From Bacteroides sp. (lineage in GTDB: Bacteria; Bacteroidota; Bacteroidia; Bacteroidales; Bacteroidaceae), in contig JAJPZL010000006.1 in NCBI GenBank assembly GCA_021204375.1, positions 1 to 7,171 of the forward strand: a stretch of 7,171 nucleotides of DNA, in the 5' to 3' direction. The position numbers and the translations under genes were made by a program. The stretch's first letter is position 1; each line of letters opens with the position of its first letter. Below the pieces are notes generated by a model. That model was not told the DNA's origin. It saw only the letters and a program-made list of their open reading frames with translations, and ran no database searches. Below, piece after piece: positions 1-6,240 of this stretch.

Positions 1-23
1 AACTATAGAAATCACATTCAATA

Positions 24-1634
24 ATGAAGAATCTATCCAGAACGTTTTTTGCTACTCGGAGCAGTTTGCCTCCTCTCTTTTACCTCTTGTTGTAATAACA
101 AGTGCGATGACAATACCAAAGCCATTGACGAGAGTATTTACAGCGATCTTCCCTTTGATATACCCCGGGTAGAACAACCCTCCTTTCCTGCGTACGAGGT
201 AAATATCAAGGATTTCGGAGTAGTGGCAGATGGTGTTACACTCAATACCAAAACGATCAACGACGCCATAAAAAAGGTAAATCAGAATGGAGGAGGTAAA
301 GTAGTGATCCCTACAGGACTCTGGCTTACCGGCCCTATTGAATTACTTAGCAACGTGAACCTATACACAGAAAAGAATGCTCTGGTACTCTTCACAGACG
401 ATCATACAGCATATCCTATTATAGAAACCTCTTTCGAAGATCTTGAAACCCGCCGCTGTCAGGCCCCTATTTATGCCAAAGAGGCAGAAAACATTGCCAT
501 TACCGGATACGGAACTTTTGATAGTGCAGGCGATAACTGGAGACAGGTAAAAAAAGATAAACTGACAGCTTCACAGTGGAGCAAACTGGTAAAATCAGGT
601 GGTGTGGTAGACGAAGCCGGTAAGATGTGGTACCCCAATGAAGGTGCCTACAAAGGAGCTATGGCCAGTATTGATTTCAACGTACCAACAGGCATTGAGA
701 CCAACGAAGAGTGGAACAGCATCCGTACCTGGTTGCGTCCGGTATTAGTAAGTATTGTAAAGAGTAAAAAAGTTCTGCTTGAAGGTGTTACCTTCAAAAA
801 CTCTCCCAGCTGGTGTATCCACCCCCTCTCCTGTGAGCACATTACACTCAATGATGTAAAGGTATTCAATCCCTGGTACTCCCAGAACGGGGACGCCCTC
901 GACCTCGAATCCTGCAACTATGCACTGATCGTGAACTGTCTGTTCGACACCGGTGACGACGCTATCTGTATCAAATCCGGAAAGAATGAGGACGGACGCA
1001 GAAGAGGTGAACCCTACTAGAACGTAATTGTGAAGAACAATACCGTACTGCACGGACACGGTGGTTTTGTAGTAGGAAGTGATATGTCAGGAGGTGTGAA
1101 GAACATCTATGTATCCGACTGTACATTCATGGGAACCGATGTAGGGCTCCGTTTCAAAAGCACAAGAGGCTGCGGTGGTGTGGTAGAAGGCATCTACATC
1201 AATAATATCAGCATGATCGATATACCGGCAGAACCTCTGCTCTTCGACCTCTTCTACGGTGGTAAAGCTCCGGATGAAGTAACAGACGAAGAAAAAGATG
1301 CAGTAGATACCTCTGTTCCTCCCGTAACAGAAGAGACCCCCGCCTTCCGCGATATCCATATTTCGAATGTATATTGTAAAAGTGCAGGCGTGCTATCTTC
1401 TTCAACGGACTTTCGGAAATGAATATCAGTAATGTATCCATTGAGAACGTAGTGATCTCCAATGCCAAAGAAGGAGGAGTGATCAGCCAGGCAGACGGTG
1501 TCAGTATTAAGAACGTAAAAGTATACGCCAAAGACGGTAAACAACTTACAGTAAGAAGTTCTAAGAACCTGACTGTAGACGGTACCTCTTATGCGGAAAT
1601 TGATAACAAGGGAACTTTAATAAACATCAATTAA
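24..1634 (+). pseudogene. GH28 polygalacturonase-type lipoprotein gene, broken by two frameshifts and one stop
   Basis: The intact enzyme would hydrolyse galacturonic acid linkages in pectin from the cell envelope. An ATG at 24 opens a lipoprotein-type signal (MKNLSRTF, a leucine-rich core, then FTSCC near residues 19-23), but the frame is kept only if one T is removed from the T-run at 45-50. The body then reads to a TAG at 1018-1020, resumes in the same frame at 1021, and needs one base added near 1389 to give S-A-G-R-A-I-F-F-N-G and continue to TAA at 1632. The rejoined product is about 536 residues. GH28 motifs in rejoined numbering are all present: NGD (Asp290), GDD (Asp311, Asp312), GHG (His345) and RFK (376-378), on a beta-helix with an N-terminal DFGVVADG segment. 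Family membership is secure from these motifs. The downstream genes show no such lesions, which favours real decay, but assembly or sequencing error cannot be excluded. Only 23 bases lie upstream, so the promoter is not visible. Confidence 0.88.
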
Positions 1635-1643
1635 TTCACAGCA

Positions 1644-1665
1644 ATGAAGCCATTCTGGCTTCCAT
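1644..1665 (+). other. Small hairpin just after the GH28 stop
   Basis: GAAGCCA (1646-1652) and TGGCTTC (1656-1662) form a perfect 7-bp stem with loop TTC. A bulged C at 1663 allows two further pairs (1644-1645 with 1664-1665). No U-run follows, so it is not a classical terminator by itself. It could stabilise the 3' end of the transcript together with the larger hairpin at 1680-1722. Confidence 0.4.
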
Positions 1666-1679
1666 AGGTTAAATGGTTT

Positions 1680-1722
1680 GTAAAAGGGGGCGTTACCGAA
1701 ACAGGTTAACGTCCCCTTTTAC
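1680..1722 (+). terminator. Terminator-like hairpin after the GH28 gene
   Basis: A 15-bp stem pairs 1680-1694 (GTAAAAGGGGGCGTT) with 1708-1722 (AACGTCCCCTTTTAC), with one G-T wobble at 1690/1712 and a 13-base loop. The T-run (1717-1720) lies inside the far end of the stem and pairs with an A-run on the other arm, so the structure could act in both directions. It lies 45 bases past the GH28 stop and separates that gene from DUF4861. Confidence 0.7.
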
Positions 1723-1763
1723 GATAGTTAGGGAGAAAGATTCCATGAAATATGTCGGAATAT

Positions 1764-1796
1764 ATAGGGAATTCTCCCTATTTTATCCTATTTTTG
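1764..1796 (+). promoter_or_regulatory. Putative promoter of the DUF4861 gene, with inverted repeat
   Basis: TATTTTTG at 1789-1796 matches the Bacteroidetes -7 box TAnnTTTG and lies 24 bases before the ATG at 1821, which implies a short leader of about 20 bases. No convincing TTTG -33 box is found at the usual distance. An inverted repeat, ATAGGGA (1764-1770) / TCCCTAT (1775-1781), sits where the -33 region and spacer would be and could be an operator. The box is seen directly; promoter activity is inferred. Confidence 0.5.
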
Positions 1797-1820
1797 CTAC
1801 CAGTAAACATTTAATAAACC

Positions 1821-3002
1821 ATGAAAAAATTAGCTTTACTTGTTTTAGCCGTTCTCTCCCTCAACGTTGTAGCCGGAGCACAGAACCAGAAAAAAGATAT
1901 TACAGTAGAAATTACCAATCCCTCCAACGGAGAAAGAAAAGATGTACCGGTAGTCATCCGTCTCAATAAGGTTGGTCCCGGATTCAGCGTACGCTCTGCC
2001 ACCGTATACGACGGAACAACAGAACTTCCCTCCCAGCTGGACGACCTGACGATGGATCTGATGGCAGATGAATTAGCCTTTGTGATCGATATGCCGGCCA
2101 ACACTACCAAAGAGGTAAAGGTAACCCTCTCCTCCGAAAAAAGCGATAAGAACTATACCCCCCGGGTATTTGCCGAGATGCTTATCAGCGATAAAAATGG
2201 AAAGCACGTGCCCATTCAATCCCTTACCATACCCGGAACCAGCAATATCTATAACCAGCTTCACCACCACGGTCCCGCCTTTGAATCCGAACTAGTAGCC
2301 TATCGTATCTACTTTGACCAGAAACAGACCGTAGACCTCTATGGCAAATTCAATAAAGGATTAGAGATCAAAGAATCCCAGTTCTACCCCACTGATGAAC
2401 AATTAGCCCGCGGATTCGGGGACGATGTATTGCGTGTAAGCGGTAGCTGCGGGCTGGGAGCCCTCAAAGGATGGAACGGCAGCAAAGCCACCCACGTTGA
2501 ACCCGTCAAATGGAGGACAGAATCTATTCTCGCTTACGGTCCCATCCGTACGGTAGTCGATGTAAAAGCACAGGGATGGGAGTACCAGGGATCAGAACTC
2601 ACCATGACTAACCGTTATATACTCTATGCCGGACACCGCGATGCAGAGGTAGAAGTCTATTTCGAACAACCCCTGAAAGAAGAGATCTTTGCCACCGGAG
2701 TACAGGATATTCTGGGTTCCGTATCTTACTCAGACAACGAAGGGCTCATCGGTTGCTGGGGCATAGACTGGCCGGTGAACGATACCATCAAATATACCAA
2801 AGAGACAGTAGGCTTAGGTACCTATATCCCGCGCCGTTATGTAAAAAGCGAGATCAAAGACAAGCCCAACTATCTTTACCAGATACAGGCTCCGGGAGAG
2901 ACCGATTTTAAATACCACATCACTTTCACCTCCATGAAAGAGACATTCGGCTATAAAACCCCGGAAGCCTGGTTCTCACACATAGGGGAGTTGAAAAAAT
3001 AA
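1821..3002 (+). CDS. Secreted DUF4861 family protein
   Basis: This encodes 393 residues. An N-terminal signal peptide (MKKLALLVLAVLSLNVVAGA, cleavage probably after Ala20 before QNQ) sends it to the periplasm or beyond. There is no lipobox cysteine. The mature part resembles DUF4861, a family found mostly in Bacteroidetes carbohydrate loci, whose activity I cannot name. Recognisable segments are an N-terminal beta-rich region (about 27-105), the HHHGPAFE segment at 148-155, YRIYFD at 161-166 followed by DLYGK at 172-176, a glycine-rich G-D-D...SGSCGLGALKGW stretch at 200-218, and NRYILY...EVYFEQP at 264-284. The histidine cluster, Glu155 and the Asp/Gly-rich segment are candidate active-site or ligand-binding elements, by inference only. 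ATG 1821 is preferred because it starts the signal peptide directly and follows an A/T-rich leader. Its place between GH28 and GH43 genes suggests a role on pectin or its side chains, as an enzyme or binding protein. No frame damage is seen. Confidence 0.85.
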   Translation: MKKLALLVLAVLSLNVVAGAQNQKKDITVEITNPSNGERKDVPVVIRLNKVGPGFSVRSATVYDGTTELPSQLDDLTMDLMADELAFVIDMPANTTKEVKVTLSSEKSDKNYTPRVFAEMLISDKNGKHVPIQSLTIPGTSNIYNQLHHHGPAFESELVAYRIYFDQKQTVDLYGKFNKGLEIKESQFYPTDEQLARGFGDDVLRVSGSCGLGALKGWNGSKATHVEPVKWRTESILAYGPIRTVVDVKAQGWEYQGSELTMTNRYILYAGHRDAEVEVYFEQPLKEEIFATGVQDILGSVSYSDNEGLIGCWGIDWPVNDTIKYTKETVGLGTYIPRRYVKSEIKDKPNYLYQIQAPGETDFKYHITFTSMKETFGYKTPEAWFSHIGELKK

Positions 3003-3078
3003 CTCGAACCCCCCTGTACGATCCGGATCAAATAGTGAGAAGATACAATTTTTCTACACACCCGATCAAATTATACCC

Positions 3079-3113
3079 AACTCTGCTCAGATACCCCCTG
3101 AGCAGAGTTTTTT
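3079..3113 (+). terminator. Rho-independent terminator after DUF4861
   Basis: A perfect 12-bp stem, AACTCTGCTCAG (3079-3090) with CTGAGCAGAGTT (3098-3109), has a 7-base loop ATACCCC and runs into six T residues (3108-3113). It lies about 76 bases past the DUF4861 stop. This is the clearest intrinsic terminator in the window. Confidence 0.9.
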
Positions 3114-3116
3114 ATC

Positions 3117-3124
3117 TATTTTTG
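3117..3124 (+). promoter_or_regulatory. Putative -7 box of the GH43 promoter
   Basis: TATTTTTG matches TAnnTTTG and is the same octamer as the box upstream of DUF4861. It starts three bases after the T-run of the preceding terminator, so the position expected for a -33 box falls inside the terminator hairpin, and no TTTG is present there. Transcription from here would give a leader of about 105 bases to the ATG at 3236. The weak alternative TACTTTTT at 3167-3174 lacks the final G. Confidence 0.4.
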
Positions 3125-3131
3125 TGCAGGC

Positions 3132-3194
3132 TCCTGACAAAGATAAAAGTTTGAAACACTGAAACATACTTTTTCAGGAATTCCGGTCAGGAAT
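3132..3194 (+). repeat. Direct repeat TCAGGAAT with complementary upstream arm in the GH43 leader
   Basis: TCAGGAAT occurs at 3174-3181 and again at 3187-3194, a 13-base period. The upstream arm TCCTGAC (3132-3138) can pair with GTCAGGA (3186-3192), or, over six bases, with the first copy (3174-3179). GGAATTCC at 3177-3184 is itself palindromic. It could be a leader RNA structure or a regulator binding site; nothing in the sequence decides between them. Confidence 0.4.
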
Positions 3195-3235
3195 GTGTGA
3201 ACAGACCTATTATTACAAAAATAAAATTATTACGT

Positions 3236-4906
3236 ATGAAAAAACTGACAGCTACTTTAAGTGCTTGCCTGCTGATGGGACTTCCCGCAGTGGCTCAGCA
3301 AAATTACGTATCCCAGGTATGGGTATCCGACCAGGGAGACGGAACGTACAAAAATCCGGTCCTCTATGTAGACTACTCAGATCCGGACGCCTGCCGGGTA
3401 GGAGACGACTTCTACATGACCTCTTCCAGTTTTAATTCCCTTCCGGCTCTGCAAATATTACACTCCAAAGACCTGGTGAACTGGACCATCATAGGAGCCG
3501 CCGTTCCTTATGCGCTTCCTCCAGTAACAGACGAAGGCCCGGAACATGGTAACCGTGTATGGGCACCCTGCTTCCGCCACCACAACGGCGAATTTTATAT
3601 CTTCTGGGGTGACCCCGACCAGGGAGCCTATATGGTAAAAGCAACCGATCCGGCCGGTCCGTGGAGCGAACCCGTGCTGGTAAAACCCGGAAAAGGTATT
3701 ATCGATACCACCCCACTATGGGACGACGACGGCAGAGTATACATGGCACACGCCTACGCCGGAAGCCGTGCCGGACTCAAAAGCATCCTTGCCATCTGCG
3801 AACTCAGTGCAGATGCTACTAAAGCCATTACCCATTCCCGCATTGTATACGACGGACACGCTACCCAGCCCACCATCGAAGGACCCAAGTTCTACAAACG
3901 CAACGGATACTACTATATGTTCGCTCCCGGTGGCGGTGTAGCAACCGGCTGGCAGACCGTACTCCGCTCTAAGAACATCTACGGTCCTTACGAAGAGAGG
4001 ATCGTCATGATGAAAGGAGATACACCGGTCAATGGTCCGCACCAGGGAGCCTGGGTAGACACCCTAACCGGAGAAGACTGGTTCCTCCATTTCCAGGATG
4101 TAGGTGCATACGGACGTATCATACACTTGCAACCTATGAAATGGGAGAACGACTGGCCCATCATCGGAGAACCCGTAAAAGGCAAACCCTGGGGGAAACC
4201 GATACTTACTTATAAAAAACCCAATGTAGGTAAAACATATCCGATCTGCACTCCGCAGGAGAGCGACGAATTCGACGGCTATACACTCTCCCCGCAATGG
4301 CAATGGCACGCCAATATCAATGAAAAATGGGCATACTATGCAGGTGACAAAGGATATGTAAGACTCTACTCCTATCCCGTACCCGAAAACTATAAAAGCC
4401 TCTGGGACATACCCAATCTGCTGCTGCAAAAAACTCCTGCCCCCAACTTTACCGCCACCATGAAAGTAACCTTCGACCCCGACCAAAGATATTACGGCGA
4501 GCGTACCGGCCTGGTAGTAATGGGTCTGAATTATGCCCTACTATCCTTCGAGAACACAGAGGCAGGCCTGGTCCTCTCCCAGAACGAATGTACAAAAGCC
4601 GACCGCGGCGGAACAGAAAGTGTGAATGATCAGGTAACCCTCAAAAATAACACCGTATACCTGCGCGTACAATTCAGCGATACCGGTGAAAAGATCAAAG
4701 CCAGCGAAGGAGGTACCGATATGGTAGTTATGTGTGAGTTCAGTTACAGTACCGACGGAAAGAAGTATAACAAATTAGGCAAACCCTTCCAGGCCCGTGA
4801 AGGCAAATGGATCGGCGCCAAGATAGGTACCTTCTGTACCCGTCCCCACATGGTAACTAACGACGGCGGATGGGCCGATGTAGACTGGTTCCGCATCACC
4901 CAATAA
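3236..4906 (+). CDS. Secreted GH43 glycosidase (beta-xylosidase / alpha-L-arabinofuranosidase type)
   Basis: This encodes 556 residues from ATG 3236. An upstream in-frame GTG at 3197 would add 13 residues but would bury the signal peptide, so ATG 3236 (MKKLTATL...LPAVA, cleavage near Ala20 before QQN) is preferred. The five-bladed propeller domain spans about 36-330. The GH43 catalytic triad is visible by family pattern: base Asp49 in YSDPDACRVGDDFY, pKa-modulating Asp157 in GIIDTTPLWDDDG, and acid Glu215 in TIEGPKFY. Residues about 342-556, starting at ESDEFDGY, resemble the beta-sandwich GH43_C2 domain common in xylosidase/arabinofuranosidase members. The enzyme should act in the periplasm or outside the cell, trimming terminal xylose or arabinose from plant glycans. 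The pectinase neighbour favours arabinan or pectin side chains, but the substrate and GH43 subfamily cannot be fixed here. The frame is intact. It has its own putative promoter and a following terminator, so it is probably monocistronic. Confidence 0.93.
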   Translation: MKKLTATLSACLLMGLPAVAQQNYVSQVWVSDQGDGTYKNPVLYVDYSDPDACRVGDDFYMTSSSFNSLPALQILHSKDLVNWTIIGAAVPYALPPVTDEGPEHGNRVWAPCFRHHNGEFYIFWGDPDQGAYMVKATDPAGPWSEPVLVKPGKGIIDTTPLWDDDGRVYMAHAYAGSRAGLKSILAICELSADATKAITHSRIVYDGHATQPTIEGPKFYKRNGYYYMFAPGGGVATGWQTVLRSKNIYGPYEERIVMMKGDTPVNGPHQGAWVDTLTGEDWFLHFQDVGAYGRIIHLQPMKWENDWPIIGEPVKGKPWGKPILTYKKPNVGKTYPICTPQESDEFDGYTLSPQWQWHANINEKWAYYAGDKGYVRLYSYPVPENYKSLWDIPNLLLQKTPAPNFTATMKVTFDPDQRYYGERTGLVVMGLNYALLSFENTEAGLVLSQNECTKADRGGTESVNDQVTLKNNTVYLRVQFSDTGEKIKASEGGTDMVVMCEFSYSTDGKKYNKLGKPFQAREGKWIGAKIGTFCTRPHMVTNDGGWADVDWFRITQ

Positions 4907-4934
4907 AAAATAACGACACAACCCTATTATAAAC

Positions 4935-4970
4935 AGAGGCAACGGTATCAGATTTCCGTTGCCTCTTTCT
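4935..4970 (+). terminator. Rho-independent terminator after GH43
   Basis: A perfect 11-bp stem pairs AGAGGCAACGG (4935-4945) with CCGTTGCCTCT (4956-4966). The loop is ten bases, and a T-rich tail (TTTCTATTTCTTTCT) follows. It lies 28 bases past the GH43 stop. Confidence 0.87.
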
Positions 4971-4998
4971 ATTTCTTTCTATCAATTTACCTGTTCCC

Positions 4999-5085
4999 GC
5001 CGGCTTCACAGTGTCTGTTACACAACTCCCTTGTTGTCGCCGGCTTTACAGCCGGTGACTCTTTAGAATGCGGCTTCATAGCCGC
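4999..5085. repeat. Cluster of GCCGGCTTYACAG-type palindromic repeats
   Basis: Three related units occur within 90 bases. GCCGGCTTCACAG at 4999-5011 is a half-copy. The second unit pairs GTCGCCGGCT (5036-5045) with AGCCGGTGAC (5050-5059) around loop TTAC, a 10-bp stem with one wobble. The third pairs GCGGCT (5070-5075) with AGCCGC (5080-5085) around loop TCAT. Between units 1 and 2, ACAAC (5022-5026) can pair with GTTGT (5033-5037). The shared CGGCTTYAYAG core suggests degenerate copies of one short palindromic element of the REP type, placed between the GH43 terminator and the promoter of the next gene. No coding region overlaps it. Confidence 0.65.
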
Positions 5086-5149
5086 TATTTCCTTCCTTTT
5101 CCTCCCCACATTTGTTAGTAAACACAAGAAAAGAAAAAACAGAAATAAC

Positions 5150-5157
5150 TACCTTTG
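5150..5157 (+). promoter_or_regulatory. Putative -7 box of the phosphatase promoter
   Basis: TACCTTTG is an exact TAnnTTTG match 17 bases before ATG 5175. A TTTG at 5111-5114 is too far upstream (35 bases) for a normal -33 box. A purine-rich AAAAAAAGAAAGAA tract lies between the box and the start codon and would form a very short A-rich leader. Confidence 0.5.
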
Positions 5158-5174
5158 TAAAAAAAGAAAGAACC

Positions 5175-5843
5175 ATGATCAAATTAGTAATATTCGATCT
5201 GGACGGCACCCTGCTCAATACGGTTGCCGACCTGGCAGAAAGTACAAACTATGCCCTTAACCAACTGAACCTTCCGGTACACCCCACCGAAAACTATAAA
5301 TTCTTTGTAGGCAATGGCATTAACAAGCTTTTTGAACGCGCCCTTCCGGAAGAAGCCCGCACCGAAGAGAATATCCAACAAGTACGCAATCTCTTTCTCC
5401 CATATTACGCTTCCCACAGCCACGACAAAAGCAGCCCCTATCCGGGAATCCCTGAGCTCCTGAAAACGCTTCAGGAAAAAGGCATATCGCTGGCCGTAGC
5501 CTCCAACAAGTACTACCAGGGTACGCTGGAACTCATAGCATACTACTTCAATAAATTCCCCTTTATCAAAGTACTGGGACAACGGGAAGACATCAATCCC
5601 AAACCCGATCCCCATATTGTGGAAGAAATATTGCAGGAGAGCGGGATCAAAAAAGAAGAAACTCTGTATGTAGGAGATTCCGGAGTAGATATGCAAACCG
5701 CCCTGAATGCCGGAGTAACCGCCTGTGGAGTAACCTGGGGATTCCGTACGCGCACCGAACTGGAACAATTTTCCTCTGCCTATATCGTAGATACTCCGGA
5801 AGAGATCCTTCCGATCCTATTCCGGACCCAGGCAAAATCCTGA
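5175..5843 (+). CDS. gph: HAD-family phosphoglycolate phosphatase-like hydrolase
   Basis: This encodes 222 residues, a normal length for the Gph/PGP group. It would hydrolyse 2-phosphoglycolate or a similar small phosphoester in the cytosol; there is no signal peptide. All four HAD motifs are seen: I FDLDGT with nucleophile Asp8 and Asp10, II Ser110 in VASNK, III Lys143 in NPKPDPH, and IV GDSGVD with Asp168 and Asp172 for magnesium. A helical cap (about 15-85) lies between motifs I and II, as in the Gph-like subfamily, and the C-terminal GVTWGFR segment (185-191) is typical. The frame is open upstream to a TTG at 5112, but ATG 5175 starts exactly at the usual MIKLVIFDLDGT N-terminus and follows a -7 box. 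The gene is flanked by terminators on both sides and is probably a single-gene unit unrelated to the glycan cluster. The gph name is by similarity; related pyrophosphatase or sugar-phosphatase activities are possible. Confidence 0.9.
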   Translation: MIKLVIFDLDGTLLNTVADLAESTNYALNQLNLPVHPTENYKFFVGNGINKLFERALPEEARTEENIQQVRNLFLPYYASHSHDKSSPYPGIPELLKTLQEKGISLAVASNKYYQGTLELIAYYFNKFPFIKVLGQREDINPKPDPHIVEEILQESGIKKEETLYVGDSGVDMQTALNAGVTACGVTWGFRTRTELEQFSSAYIVDTPEEILPILFRTQAKS

Positions 5844-5845
5844 AA

Positions 5846-5892
5846 AACCTGAGTACCCAGGTTCATCGGGAGATACTCTCCCGATGTTATTT
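5846..5892 (+). terminator. Double-hairpin terminator after the phosphatase gene
   Basis: Starting three bases after the TGA, AACCTG (5846-5851) pairs with CAGGTT (5858-5863). Directly next to it is a perfect 10-bp stem, CATCGGGAGA (5864-5873) with TCTCCCGATG (5877-5886) around loop TAC. The second stem is followed by the weak tail TTATTTCT. The strong second stem plausibly ends transcription, though the U-run is interrupted. Confidence 0.7.
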
Positions 5893-6179
5893 CTCCCAGA
5901 ACATGTTGTTCGCTCTTTGTCCTTTGCCTTATTTATTCTCTTTTAAAATAGCAAAAAGCTGCCCATAAAAAAATATCTTTCCCCGGTAACCAGGCAGTAA
6001 GGTTCGTGGTATTGCCTGGCTTCCCGGAAAAAGAAGTGAAACACGCATATATCTGATAAGTCGGTTCCTATTCCGAACCCTATTCGTCTCCGGAACAAAA
6101 AAACCTAAAATTACCTCCTGACCCACTTTCCCGGACCGGGTAAACAAAAACAACTATTTTATCTGATCCACAGGGATAA
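5893..6179. other. Gene-free stretch with an interrupted inverted repeat
   Basis: I find no believable gene here. The only sizeable open frame (minus strand, 5929-6153) starts with TTG and shows no family resemblance. CCAGGCA (5990-5996) pairs with TGCCTGG (6013-6019) around a 16-base loop. An outer CCGG at 5983-5986 can pair with CCGG at 6024-6027 across unpaired bases. The function is unknown; a structured RNA or remnant repeat is possible. Confidence 0.5.
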
Positions 6180-6198
6180 AATCTGTTCAAAACAGATT
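6180..6198 (-). terminator. Possible terminator of the amidase gene
   Basis: AATCTGTT (6180-6187) and AACAGATT (6191-6198) form a perfect 8-bp stem around loop CAA. Read on the minus strand, it lies 42 bases past the amidase stop and the second arm continues into TTTTAT. The stem is A/T-rich, so the prediction is moderate. It would close the convergent arrangement with the phosphatase gene. Confidence 0.45.
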
Positions 6199-6240
6199 AA
6201 AGCTATCTTTTTATTCCTGAATCTTAAAAATCAAGAGCCT

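Noticed and set aside
49..1020. A self-contained 323-residue gene starting at TTG 49
   Set aside because: The start lies inside a signal peptide whose proper ATG is at 24 in another frame, and the GH28 fold continues past 1020; it is a fragment of the broken gene.
1018..1020. TAG as a recoded amino acid or programmed read-through
   Set aside because: The same gene has two frameshifts, and a simple CAG-to-TAG mutation explains it; nothing nearby suggests stop recoding.
1030..1634. Two separate small genes (1030-1422 and 1419-1634)
   Set aside because: Both are continuing pieces of the same GH28 beta-helix and lack their own signals or leaders; the four-base ATGA overlap at 1419-1422 is a by-product of the frameshift.
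3026..3071. Direct repeat GATCAAAT at 3026-3033 and 3064-3071
   Set aside because: It is only eight bases and has no partner structure; likely coincidence in the untranslated tail of DUF4861.
3197..3235. GTG start for GH43 adding 13 residues
   Set aside because: It would place a hydrophilic extension before a standard signal peptide beginning MKKLTATL at 3236.
4999..5085. CRISPR array or insertion-sequence end
   Set aside because: The units are unequal, palindromic and irregularly spaced, and no transposase or cas gene is nearby.
5112..5174. Upstream TTG start for the phosphatase
   Set aside because: The added segment is lysine-rich, unrelated to HAD proteins, and spans the putative promoter box; ATG 5175 gives the canonical N-terminus.
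5929..6153. Minus-strand 74-residue open frame
   Set aside because: It has a TTG start, no recognisable domain, and overlaps an inverted repeat; probably chance.
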